Shown here: piece after piece, positions 46,530-56,804 of the stretch
Layout: each line of letters opens with the position of its first letter
Position numbering within the stretch: position 1 is the first letter of the stretch
DNA from: Glandiceps talaboti
Taxonomy: Eukaryota > Hemichordata > Enteropneusta > Spengelidae
Length of the DNA: 64,000 nucleotides
Assembly (NCBI RefSeq): GCF_964340395.1
Contig: NC_135550.1
Coordinates: 992,001-1,056,000 of the forward strand
Direction of reading: 5' to 3'
Program-made: the position numbers and the translations under genes
The notes under the pieces: generated by a model
What the model was told of the DNA's origin: nothing
The model's input: the letters and a program-made list of their open reading frames with translations, nothing else
Database searches by the model: none

Positions 46530-47067
46530 AGGTTGTTGTGGAGTCGTGCCGACGCACGCTTCACTTATCCACAGTTAGGGTCCATCTTTTTGTAGCACTG
46601 AGTACATAAAATGGGGTCCCCAGACATCTCCGTTGTAGAACTTTCTTCCATGTTCGTAGAATTCTAAAAGAAAGCACACTGGAAACACAAGAACGGTAGT
46701 TCGGTTATGTTTTGAGATACCGGAAGTTCAGACCGATAGCGTGCTACGCTAACGTACGTCAGGAAATTTTACGTTACTACGCTAATAAATGTCTTTGAAA
46801 CTACAAAAGAACCTCAGAGAAAAATTGTCCCACAAAGGGACAGGAAAGAACGGACATACCTGCACGGGTACCGCCGTTAAATGTTTGAAGAACTTTATCG
46901 GAGTATGAGTGTAGCAATGCATACGCAATGCTAGGCAAATAAGAACTGGCTAGTATTGGTAGTATCGGGAAGAGGAATTCTCAAGAATTCTTGCCTAGTG
47001 GGCTAATGAGTATGCAAATATAGCCTAATTGTTATGCATCAGGTAAGTTGATTGATTGCAATAGAAT

Positions 47068-47590
47068 GCGACAATCTTCTGTTTGAATGTGCCACCATCT
47101 TTTGTTTTTCACGCGCAACATGCATAATACAGTTCGAAACAGGGCCAGGGGGCCCTGGCCAAACAATGACAAAACGTTTTGACTACTGAACGCACCCCAG
47201 GACACACTAACTATGGAACAAGCCAAAATTATGGGCAGAGAAGACAAATACTGGCCTAGGAAAATACGAGAGTCCATTGAAATCAGACAACACCAACCTT
47301 CCCTCAACTGTGGTGGTGGATACCATCTCCCACCCATTTACAATAGTCTACTGTTGGGTGATTCCATTTGTAGTTCACCTGACTGTATTACATAATCACC
47401 ATTATGCTGATGATCTCTGAGTGATTCCGACGAAAGATCTGAACTCGCTTAATTTACAGATTCCAAATAGGTATTTTTATTTCATTATACTATTATACTG
47501 TTACACACACACACACACACACTCACATATTACCATAGTTCAGTTGCACTCAAAAAACCTGCAAATGTGCACATGCTTCACATATTTGGT
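47068..47590. other. spacer with (AC)n microsatellite
   Basis: An (AC)n run of about 11 units at 47,502-47,522. No gene is supported in the spacer. Confidence 0.5.
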
Positions 47591-47698
47591 ATAAAACTTT
47601 ATTTGTCAATCTGTCAACTACATTCAAGACAAGAATGATAAAGTCAACAGCACAATACATTCTAAATAAACTGTTTCACTTTCAGTTAAGTGGGTTTT
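47575..47698 (-). terminator. 3' UTR and polyadenylation signal of the P/Q/Y-rich gene
   Basis: On the minus strand AAATAAAG (complement of CTTTATTT at about 47,590-47,598) lies about 100 bp after the stop codon at 47,699. Confidence 0.6.
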
Positions 47699-48882
47699 TT
47701 ATCTGAAAAATGGTTGTCCCCTGCCTGTGCTGCTTCTTCTTTGGTCAGTTCTGCCAGTGATTCTGACTGTAGCTAGTCCAGTAGGAGTGATAGCAGAAGA
47801 AGATGCTCCAGGTGATGTAGAGTGTGCTAGTTGTCCTCTTGGTGTTGTAGGATGTGGCATTCTTGGTCCCCAACCATGACCACTTCCTCCGGGATAGCTT
47901 CCATGATCTCCTGCACCGCTGTACTGTTCACCAGAATTATCATACCCAGATTGGGAGGGGTAATTTTGTGGTTTGTAGTTTTTATTGGGTGTTGCAGAGT
48001 ATGTGTTTGTACCAACTCCTGGATTTACACTGTATTGTGGCACTGTTGCATGCTGCTGCAAACCTATGTCTTGACTTTGACTAGCTAGATTTGGCTGCGA
48101 CAGACTTTGACGGGTTAAGTTCTGTTGTTGTTGTATGCTTTGTTGCTGTGGTGGATTGTAGGAAGGTGCTGTGGACTGTTGCGAGGTAGTATATTGGTTG
48201 GACTGATACTGGCCTTGGCCTTGATATTGTGCTGTGTTGTTGTACTGACTACTAGCAGGGTAGTTCATGCCAGCTTGACATGTGCTTGTTTGGTTGTATG
48301 ATGTATTGTAGGCAGACGAATAGTCCTGTGTTGTGTAATTCTGTTGATATTGTGTGTTGTAACATTGCTGTGATTGCTGTGTGTGGGCCTGAGGGTAGTT
48401 GTATGTTGTAGTTTGACCATAACTTGATGTCTTGGTAGGTTGACTCTGTCCAGCTTGTACACCTGAGTATTGGTATGTGCTAGCTGTTTGCTGTTGCTGT
48501 GGGGGATAGTTTTGAGATGCTGCATACACAGTGTTAACAGCAGTCTGTTGATAGGCTCCATCCTGATATGTAGAGGCTGATGCAGAAGGAGGGGGTTGTG
48601 GTGGAACATCGTGAGTCATTGCTGGTGGTGGTGGTGGTGCCTGTGGTACTGGTGGTACTGGTGGCAGTGATGGAGGGGCAGTCGTGTATCCTGAAGCCTG
48701 CGGGTACTGCTGATGTTGTATAGCTGCAGTTGTCTCTTGTGGCATTGGTGATGGTTGTGAAGGATGTGGTTGGACTGGATGATGTGGTACTGGTGGTTGT
48801 TCTGGTGGTAGTCCTGGTTGGATGACTGCACTAGGAACTGGTGCAGGAATCTCAAGCTTAGCCATCTTCATGGGTGGTTCAT
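47699..48882 (-). CDS. terminal exon of a P/Q/Y-rich, prion-like protein
   Basis: One long minus-strand exon. A 3' splice site (TTTGTTGGATAG on the minus strand) ends at 48,883, and the exon is open from there to a TGA at 47,699, with the codon split at the junction; the gene's upstream exons are not recognised. The coding part, about 394 residues, begins DEPPMKMAKLEIPAPVPS. It continues with a Pro-rich stretch (first ~80 residues, including a run of prolines near 75-85), then about 200 residues dominated by Gln, Tyr, Ser, Thr and Asn (repeated YNxxQ-like pieces), and a Gly/Ser/Arg end (WGPRMPHPTTPRGQ, GRGQPFFR). Such tails occur in RNA-binding, transcription and endosomal-sorting scaffold proteins and drive phase separation. 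I could not name the family. Confidence 0.75.
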
Positions 48883-49090
48883 CTATCCAACAAAGAAATC
48901 ACACTTTAGCATTGTAATAACTGAAACATCAGTCTATATCAATTGATGGAAGTACCATAGGAAACAATTCAAAAATAGCACCAATGGCATTGTGGCACAA
49001 CTCTACAATTTTAACTGTCTTTTTTTAAAATCTGTTTTTAATCAAGTATTATTTTTATCAGTGTTTGTATACTTTTAACTGTCTCTTTTT
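48883..49090. other. intron sequence upstream of the terminal exon
   Basis: Minus-strand intron ending with a polypyrimidine-poor TTTCTTTGTTGGATAG acceptor. The 5' splice partner was not located. Confidence 0.5.
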
Positions 49091-49190
49091 CCATTTTTTC
49101 CCTTTAAATGGTCTGTGAAGCGCATTGAGATTTTTAAAAATGTAATGCGCTATAGAAGAAATAAAGATTATGATTATTATTATGATTAAA
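49091..49190 (+). mobile_element. CR1/L2-type LINE or SINE 3' tail
   Basis: GTGAAGCGCATTGAGATTTT, then ATGCGCTATAGAAGAAATAA and a GATTATGATTATTATTATG tail. The paired GCGC-containing hairpin followed by AATAAA and an ATT-type microsatellite is the known 3' end of CR1/L2-like LINEs and of SINEs that borrow it. No coding sequence precedes it, so this is a short tail fragment. Confidence 0.65.
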
Positions 49191-51850
49191 AATGTTTACC
49201 CACAAGCTGATCTATGCTTTAAATGTAGGTATAGGTGTTCATTTGCTGAATGATATCCAGTTGCCTACCCAACCCTGTTGTTATCTTTGCAATATACACG
49301 ATCATTTGGCTGTTGCTATGGGCGTGGTCTTGTTGCTGGGTATATTTGCATACATTTTTTGAATTTTCATTCACTTGTCTATTAATGATGCTCAGTTTGA
49401 CCCTGCAGGTTTTTTCCAGGTACTCTGCTTCTTCAACACTTAGGCACTACTCCTGTGGTGACCATTCAACAAATTTATGTGGACAAATAAAGATTATTAT
49501 TATTACAAGTGAGGGGCTTAATATTATGTAATAATAAAAATCACAGTTAAAAGGAATGTAAAAGTACAAAGAAATGCCGTCAGATATTTATGTCACTCTC
49601 AGAAAAAAGAACTCATACTAAATATATTTACTATTCTTCACCTTTCCAAAAAATTAAAATTATTTAATTTAAAAATGTAGGAGTGGTTGTAGGATATAGT
49701 TTGCCATCGAGAACAGTTGCCATAGCAATAGGCATTGGAGAGAGCGCATCTTTATTTTTGAAGAATTGAATGTTAGAATGTACTAAAGAAAGTATGGTGC
49801 ACATGTACTTTTGCACTTGTAACTCCCTAGCTTCAAAGAAAGAAAGTTTACTACGGCCGCCATATTTGATAAGTTCATGTACATCCTTGTGTGGCGTAGA
49901 TGATAAATATTCTTGACTGAAAAGAATATTTCATTCAAAGCTAGAGCAGAAACAGCTACAAATGTTTCTGGAGTGAATACAAATTTAAATGATTGCCGCA
50001 AAATTTATTCGATCAAATGTTGTCTATGTGAAAATCGGGACAGTTTGAGGATTGATTATGACCGTGATGTATACATGTCGATGTCTATGCATCTGTAGCA
50101 TGTACTAACTTTTGAAACAAAATCCTTGGAATGAAGATAAGAGGCTTGCATATTACATTTTAGCTTACTTTCATTAAATAATAATATCATATGGTATACC
50201 TTTATTTATGTGTTATGCTTAGTGTTTGATCTAGGATTTGTAAAATGGGGGCCATAAGCCCCCCTGCTTTTCAAAAAGGGGGCCATTCAAAAAATACCAC
50301 CAATGGCGTTGTAGCACAACTGTACAGTTTTTTAAAATGTTTATCCATTTGCTAGTCCATGCTAACAATGGGTGTTCATTTGCTGAATGACTATGAAGTT
50401 GCCTATCCAACCATGTTGCTATCTTTGTGATATACATGATCATTTGGGAGTTGCTATGGGCTAGATGTTGCTAGATATATTATCATACATTTTTGAATGT
50501 TTTTGTTCACCTGTGTATAAATTCCTGATATTATCTTTGCAATATATGTGATCATTTGACTGTTGCTATGGGCAGGTCTTGTTGCTTGGCAAATTTACAT
50601 ACATCTTTTAAATATTTATTCAATTGTCTATTAATCCCCATTGTTATCTTTGCAATATATGTGATCATTTGGCTGTTGCTATGGGCGTGGTCTTGTTGCT
50701 AGGCACATTTTCATATTTTCTTTGAATGTTTATTCATTTGTCTTCCAATTCCTGTTCGTTACCTTCACCGTATATGTGAGTTAATTCCCTAAAGTCCATG
50801 TGATCCCGGTACACAAGTTTAGACAGTACACAAGTGAAGATCACAGAACGTAACATTGCTGGAGAACTAACGTTGACAAAGAGGGTCGGCCATTATCCCA
50901 CTGCTGCCACCTTCACAAGTATGTCATTGAAGAGTTCAACTTAACCGCCTAAGTGAATGCACTCCTCTCTGAAAGAATGTTGTACTTGCTCATAATACCA
51001 AAGGTAGTTGTTTAAAATTGTTATCAAGCGTATAACCCACTCGTATGACATATCATGGATTCCAAATGAAACAATTTAGATGGGAAATAACTTCAAATAA
51101 CTTGCAATGAAAATCCTGAGGACTTCAGGCATTGCACATTTTAACAACATCAAACTTAGATGTGTTTTGCTGAGTACCCCTTAGTATCTTAGTACGCAAT
51201 AAAATCCGAAATATAAATAACAGTATTTGTAAATCTAATGTCATTTATTATCAAAATAAGTGAACACCAAAGAAGTACCGTGATCATCAGTTTTCAAGAC
51301 AAATAAATTGCTGTTAAATATTGGATACATATTGGATATTTTGCATGTCTAATGTCATGACACAGACATAGTCGTATAATGCAGTCATCTCCCACTACTA
51401 TGTTCAGGAAGATTGTGATGTCTAATTTTGATACTAACTTTGTGATTTTCAATTACAAAATTTGTATCTGATCAGTTTACCACATCCCCTTATAAGGTGT
51501 TCTATGGTAATGAGGAAAATAGTCCACCCTCAAATGCATAAAAGTGGCTAGTGCAACTCTTAACCAATTAAATCGCTGCTTTCTGCCGTAGCAAGCTCAG
51601 GACCATTGGAATACACATGCTTTTAGTTTTTGGGCTGTGAAATGAATTCTGATTCGCTGAAATAAATAAATTACAGACCATAACAAATGTGAATAAATTC
51701 CCGCCACTTCTACCGTAGCATTTAAATATCTACCATGTCGTTTGAGCACAACTGTACTTTAAATATTGGCATTGTTTGGCTATGGCTCCAGTCTCGGGCC
51801 CCCTGTCGATACATAGGCGGAGGTTAATGGACCAAAGTTTCATACATCAC
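49191..51850. other. repeat-bearing intergenic/intronic region
   Basis: Holds four copies of a ~110-120-bp repeat containing GTTGCTATGGGCGTGGTCTT (49,270-49,390; 50,400-50,510; 50,528-50,640; 50,643-50,760). The last three are in near-tandem. A second AATAAAGATTATTATTATTA tail lies at 49,486-49,506. An X-box-like GTTGCCATAGCAAT site is at 49,719-49,732. No convincing ORF. Confidence 0.6.
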
Positions 51851-51902
51851 GTTTAGTTGGCGATTGTTTTATTATTATTCCTTGGATCTTTGGTGACATC
51901 AC

Positions 51903-52025
51903 TATGTACCGCAGTCAATAACCAAAGGCTTCCACGGACTGGGTGCCCGTGCCAAACATGCCAAATATTGTACAAAGTGTGTGAGTATAGCTCTTACGAA
52001 ATGCGAATTCACACAACATGCCCAG
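51903..52025 (+). pseudogene. decayed gene, candidate first coding segment
   Basis: The frame reading SITKGFHGLGARAKHAKYCTKC then VSIALTKCEFTQHAQ runs to a strong 5' splice site (CCCAG|GTAAGC at about 52,025). It contains a CxxC pair and a later Cys and looks coding. The overlapping frame with an N-terminal signal-like stretch (51,857-52,126) is probably the shadow. Linkage to the segments downstream is inferred from strand, order and shared decay. Confidence 0.45.
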
Positions 52026-52464
52026 GTAAGCGATCCAATCACCGTTACGGAATCAAAGGTAAATGCGGAAGTAGATTCATCTTTACTCAAACTTTTGTGT
52101 GTTGTTTGTCGACAAGTGATTATTAGTGTATAGAAGTAGTTCAAATTGAGACTGATAATCATTTTTCGTCGTTTCGATACTCAACAGTCATAGTTATTTT
52201 TTTCATTCTGTGGAAGTTGTTACTTTTTTCATTATGTATCTTGCAGTGTTGTTTACTTGTTATAATCTGTTCACTAGAATACCGAGATATGCAGTGCTAG
52301 TGGAGTTGAGTGTAATATGGCTAGCGCACTGGCCATTTTCTATTTGTATAATAAGTTGTCCTATAATGGAGGAACATTTACTTTAGTCTTCAAAAGTTTC
52401 AGGTCATTTAGTATAAATAATGTGTATGTATTAATGTTAATAGTTATATTTTTTTTACGATTTA

Positions 52465-52940
52465 GACAAGAAACCAAAAAAACAGGTATAAAAAGAAAAT
52501 CACATAGTTCTAACAAAATCAGCCCGACAACCAGTTCATCCCAAGGAAAGTTAGTCTAGCCTTTGATGGTACACCCAACGTTAACATTAGTAATCCATGT
52601 CAACAATGGCCCCAAGGAGTAGTCAGTAAAACACCATCCCAACAGCTCATACCAGATCAATATGGTGAGCCCTGTGTAGGCTGTTTTGAATACGAAGAAC
52701 TGATTAAAGGTTTACAAGAGTGGGTTGACTTAATGTCAACAGACATAGATGATCTCCGTGATGAACTAGAACAGTCAAGAGAAGCGAGTGCTGTTTTAAG
52801 GGAACTCACTACTCAACTAGAATCAGAGAAAGTTTCACATTTTGACACAGAGGATAAACGCATAGTTGCAGTACAGGAAATTGGGAAGATTGAAAATCCA
52901 AACATATATCAAGATACAATACAAGCCCATGAGCAATAAA
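52465..52940 (+). pseudogene. decayed gene, coiled-coil segment
   Basis: After a possible acceptor (ACGATTTAG at about 52,457-52,465) a Lys/Ser/Thr-rich stretch (GIKRKSHSSNKISPTTSS) runs into a frame change near 52,548. It is followed by LAFDGTPNVNISNPCQQWP, GEPCVGCFEYEELIKGLQEW and MSTDIDDLRDELEQSREASA, then VLRELTTQLESEK. The last ~50 residues are a clear heptad coiled coil. The frame closes at 52,937. Function unknown. Confidence 0.55.
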
Positions 52941-53160
52941 TCAAGTCGTAATGTGGACAAACTGTGTAATATTTCTTTAAGTTCAGAAATGGAAAAGAAA
53001 AAACAAAGTTGGAAGAAAATTTATAGAATCTTTGACAGCCAAAGGAACAGAAAAGGGTGTTGGTGTAAGTACATTGACAAAGAGAATTACATCAAAAACA
53101 GATTTCCTTCATTTTCAATCTATTGAAAATATTTATGGTGCGAGAATTTGAATTATGTAT

Positions 53161-53990
53161 CTGATTTAACCTTTGCTGTACAGGCTGTCAATCATTCAGT
53201 GACCAAGAGTGACCTGTCAGCAAACATTTTTGGTCATTGTACAACTGCAGCCAGTGCTAATTTATGAAACAGCTGGTTAAAGTCTATGGAAAGTAAGTGC
53301 CTACCCACTTCAAATGGTTTGATCGAATATGCATTTGACAATGAACAGAGACTTATGAGAACTTGACCTACAAGAAAGGGCAATAAACAAACACTAGACA
53401 TATTGACAAATATCATTGTATGCCAGTTAGACCCTACACTCATTTGACAGGAAGATGCAAGTCTGAAACCCACAAATTGGAGAATGTCATCCACAGAAGT
53501 AATAAATCAGCTGAATGATACCAGTGCAGAAATGAAAGTTTATCTTGACAAGGAAATGAGGTCATCCTTTCAATCCCGTATTGATGGTATTTTAGCAGAA
53601 AAGGACAAAACCAACGATGCAGTAGTGAAGAACGTAACTAAACAAATTATCAATGAAGAATTCAAAGTTTGCCCAAAGTGTAACACACAGTACAGTAAGA
53701 AAACAAAGAAGTGCACTTTGTGTGATATATGGATAACAAAGGAAATAAAGGCTATGGAAAATAAGGACTCCATCAGTACAAGAATAAGTCAACCGAGTAG
53801 AAAAGTGGCTTCAATGAAGCGTCTTACTTTTCACACATATGAAGGTCAAATCAATACTAAAAACAGCTCTGTAACAAGCAAAAATGTTACTGATTCTTGT
53901 CATGTAAATAAAGCCAATAGTCAGTTAGTTGAGCCAGTTTTTGTAAATTCAGCAAGCATAGCAGCTGTGAAAGTGGTTTTGCGAGCTATA
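53161..53990 (+). pseudogene. decayed gene, zinc-ribbon segment
   Basis: A TTTGCTGTACAG acceptor-like end at about 53,172-53,183 is followed by AVNHSVTKSDLSANIFGHCT and then, with in-frame stops (for example TTATGA at about 53,265, TTGACC for Trp at about 53,366, TTTGAC at about 53,445), LIEYAFDNEQRLMRT, ILTNIIVCQLDP and a long open part from 53,484. That part has a helical region and a CPKC-x(10)-CTLC zinc ribbon (Cys 63, 66, 77, 80 of the 53,484 ORF). The reading frame is interrupted at 53,990, after ..VVLRAI, by the inverted-repeat element and resumes exactly in frame at 55,480. Confidence 0.65.
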
Positions 53991-55472
53991 CATGTAAGTA
54001 ATTGGCCCAAAACTGACCAAGTACGGGCAGAGTTACGAGCTCGCAAGTCTCAAGTACGAGTGACGTCTGAACGTATATATACGGGTGACGTAACGAGCTC
54101 GTCTGAAATACGAGTGACGTCATGTGGTCCTCCTAATTACTGCCCGGGGAAGAAAGAAAGCGCCCGGGAGCAACTAGAGGGTAAACGGAACAAAATTTGT
54201 GTAGGTGCAGGTTTTTCAGCCTGAAATTTAGTAGCTGGTGACGTCCATAGCCATTGCATGACTCATTGATACGGGATTCAGTGAGTTACTGCCCGGGGAA
54301 AATCTAAACGTCAAATCGATATCAAAAGTCGATTTGTGATTGAACTAGAATGTTAAGAACCCTATCTAACTTAACTTGTCGCCGCACAAGTCTTGTTTTA
54401 TCGTTTTTAGGCTAACAATCCCTTCGTTCACCTAGACCATGGAAGTACTTCCGTGCCTAGACTCAGTATTACAATGTACATTTTATCTGCGCCATCTTTT
54501 TTCCTGGGACATATCATTCTGTTGAAGGGTGTGTGGCTATAGTAACGATCCCGCCTTCCAAGTTTTTTATGTAAGTGACAAATGATCTGACAAATAATAA
54601 GGAATATATTATCGTCATGATATGTGTGACTGAATGTTTCATTATGAAAATAAATTTCATAACCAAACCTGCCAACACAATGTAACGGCGTTTGCGAACA
54701 TAAGCCGTATTGGTAAGTTGCATAAATCGAGCGCCCGGGGAAAATTGCGTTACTCAGAATTAAATGCACTGTTGATTTTTACACATGATTTGTTGAGATT
54801 TTAGAAATTAGCTAATAATTATAAAGACTGGGATATGTTGATAATGGGAATCCATTCAAATACGTAACTACTCTATAGACTTCATACAATAAATGATAAT
54901 CATACTTTCCCGGGATCCCAGAAGTAACGTGGGAGCTAGCTAGCGTTGATTTGTAACGCAGCAGCTCGGCATTGACTACGTCATTATTCACCAAGGAAAG
55001 ACCGTATTTGTGGGTGATCACAATTTCACACTAAAACGTCCACAGTGTCATCAGAGCTTGTTTTAGTAAGGGCAAGCTTAAATATCCCACATTTAATATT
55101 TATTCGTCTTTTCATGCATGCGTAGGAGGTTTAGTGTGTGTGGATGTCGTGTCCGATGTAGCTAACGCGAGTTGTGCGGAGTTCAATCTGTAAACCGTAC
55201 AATCGCACAATACAATTTTTTTCACATCAATGATAAGAGAATATCATTATTATTAAATTTAATTTACAACAACCAAATATTCATCACGTACTCGCGGAAT
55301 ACGACAAGCGTGAGTCCTCTGCGTACTCATCGAAAATTAGGCCAACTACAAGAGTATGACGTCACCCGTATATGGAAATTACGAGTTCAGAGTCAGACGT
55401 CACTCGTACTTGAGACTTACGAGCTCGTAACTCTGCCCGTACTTGGTCAGTTTTGGGCATATTACATACCTC
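53991..55472. mobile_element. 1.48-kb inverted-repeat DNA element with 7-bp target duplication
   Basis: Long terminal inverted repeats: CCCAAAACTGACCAAGTACG, then GGCAGAGTTACGAGCTCG at the left (54,004-54,042), with the exact complement at 55,425-55,458 and further CGTATATxxACGGGTGACGT matches inside. The arms are nearly identical for about 80 bp. AGCTATA is duplicated on both sides (53,984-90 and 55,473-79). There is no transposase ORF. A 7-bp duplication is unusual (hAT elements give 8, Dada 6-7), so the superfamily is open. The left end contains GTAAGTA and the right junction CTCAG, which resemble splice sites. Confidence 0.85.
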
Positions 55473-55479
55473 AGCTATA

Positions 55480-56210
55480 GGAAAACATGCTGGCATCAAA
55501 CAGTATACATCTCAGGGAAAGCGTGAATGGGTCCTTATTCGATGTGATGGCCTACTATACCATGGGGACTGGTTAGAAAAGTAATACAATGTGGCAAGGG
55601 AGAATTTGATTGGGTATAATTAAGAAGTGGCCCTGGCCATGAAGAAATGAACATTCTTAAATCATTTGCTGAAATGTATTAGCCAGTAATTTACAAAGAA
55701 TTTGGTGAATCTCAGGGTTTTATGACAGAGAAAGCTTTGTTATTTTTTAAAGGCTGTAATGATCACCATGTAGTGTATGACAACTTTTTGAAATTTCATG
55801 ATGGCGTATGGGATGAGTTGATCTATCCTTTTGTAAGGGATGCTAGTACAACTGACTACTCATATGAGAAGTTTTTGTATTGGGTAGATCAACATAAACC
55901 TAATGATGACACATATAAATTTGTAACTGAGTTCATGCTTCAGCACATAATGGCAATTTCGATGTTTAGGAAAGGAGTCAGATACAATGACTCTGTTCTG
56001 ATGAGGTCCAATCGTCAAATTGCATCATGACTTTTCAACGGACATAGACATTCAAAGTTTGCTGTAATAGAAACATGGGATGAATTTGATAGGCTTTGTT
56101 ACCCACCAGAGTTAGCATCAGTCTTGCCAAAATATGAATCTGTTTCAAGGTCCGGAACAGCAGACCAACATCAAGGACTTGATTTTGCTTTGGAAGAGTA
56201 CAATAACAAG
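55480..56210 (+). pseudogene. decayed gene, GPGHEEMN segment
   Basis: It continues the open frame from 53,990: GKHAGIKQYTSQGKREWVLI, RCDGLLYHGDWLEK, a frame change near 55,580, GKGEFDWV, then a TAA near 55,616, GPGHEEMNILKSFAEMY, a TAG in place of Trp at 55,680-82, and from 55,722 a 102-codon open part (MTEKALLFFKGCNDHHVVYD ... DELIYPFVRDA). After a TGA at about 56,028, ETWDEFDRLCYPPELASVL and QGLDFALEEYNNK follow up to 56,210. I do not recognise a named domain. The pattern suggests a large multi-copy animal protein with an acidic/His-rich catalytic-looking core; no function is assigned. Confidence 0.6.
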
Positions 56211-56804
56211 CGACCTATTGGTCAGAATAGCTCCGCTGTTTTTTTTTTGTTTTTTTTTTGTATTTTGGTGACATGTAGAAGTGGTTCAGTTCTTCACTGT
56301 GCAGTTTTGTTTTAGCGATGTAATAAAGTGGTTACTGGTTTCATATGATGTCTCACTATAAAACACATTTTACACAGAAGTTGGTAATGTATTGTACTTT
56401 TATACCATGGTCACCATTTTATAACAAAAATCTACTGAAAAATTGCACAAAATCTCTGAAAAAAAAATGACTGGGAAATGCACACAAGAAAAAGAAAACA
56501 AGCGACCTATCGGTCAGAATAGCTCCGCTGTTTTTTTTTAATTTTATTTTTTATTTTGCTGACACGTAGAAGTGGTTCAGTTCTTCAGCTCTTCACTATG
56601 CAGTTTTGTTTTAGCGATGCAATAAAGTGGTTAGTGGTTCATATGATGTCTCACTGTAAAACACATTTTACACAGAAGTTGGTAATGTGTTGTACTTTTA
56701 TACCATAGTCACCATTTTATAACAAAAATCTACTGTTATGAAAAATTGCACAAAATCTCTGAAAAAAAATGACTGGGAAATGCACACAAGAAAAAGAAAA
56801 AAAA

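Larger units (their letters stand above)
41753..47067 (-). mobile_element. DIRS-type retrotransposon A, near-complete
   Basis: Minus-strand DIRS element of about 5.3 kb. The inverted terminal repeats are 41,753-41,932 and 46,932-47,067 (shared ATGCATAACAATTAGGCTAT, TTTGCATACTCAT and ATACTACCAATACTAGCCAG). The internal complementary region is at 41,984-42,088. Order in element sense: gag (46,529-45,100), RT (44,970-43,885), RNase H (44,137-43,370), tyrosine recombinase (43,335-42,145). A few frame changes (about 45,985, 45,368, 43,900, 43,530) and a stop at 43,369 break the polyprotein, but all catalytic motifs are present, so this copy is young relative to element B. Confidence 0.94.

Noticed and set aside
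47827-48855. Several His/Gln-rich and other ORFs overlapping the P/Q/Y-rich exon in other frames
   Set aside because: Shadows of the long low-complexity exon; only the 47,699 frame has the acceptor, stop and polyadenylation signal in order.
51857-52126. Possible secreted Cys-rich peptide (signal-like start, CPCQTC)
   Set aside because: The overlapping frame (KGFHGLGARAKHAKYC..) reaches a consensus splice donor and looks more like coding sequence; the signal-like frame runs through the donor.
54428-55021. Minus-strand ORFs inside the 1.48-kb inverted-repeat element as a transposase
   Set aside because: Short, overlapping in two frames, no DDE-type or other recognisable motif.
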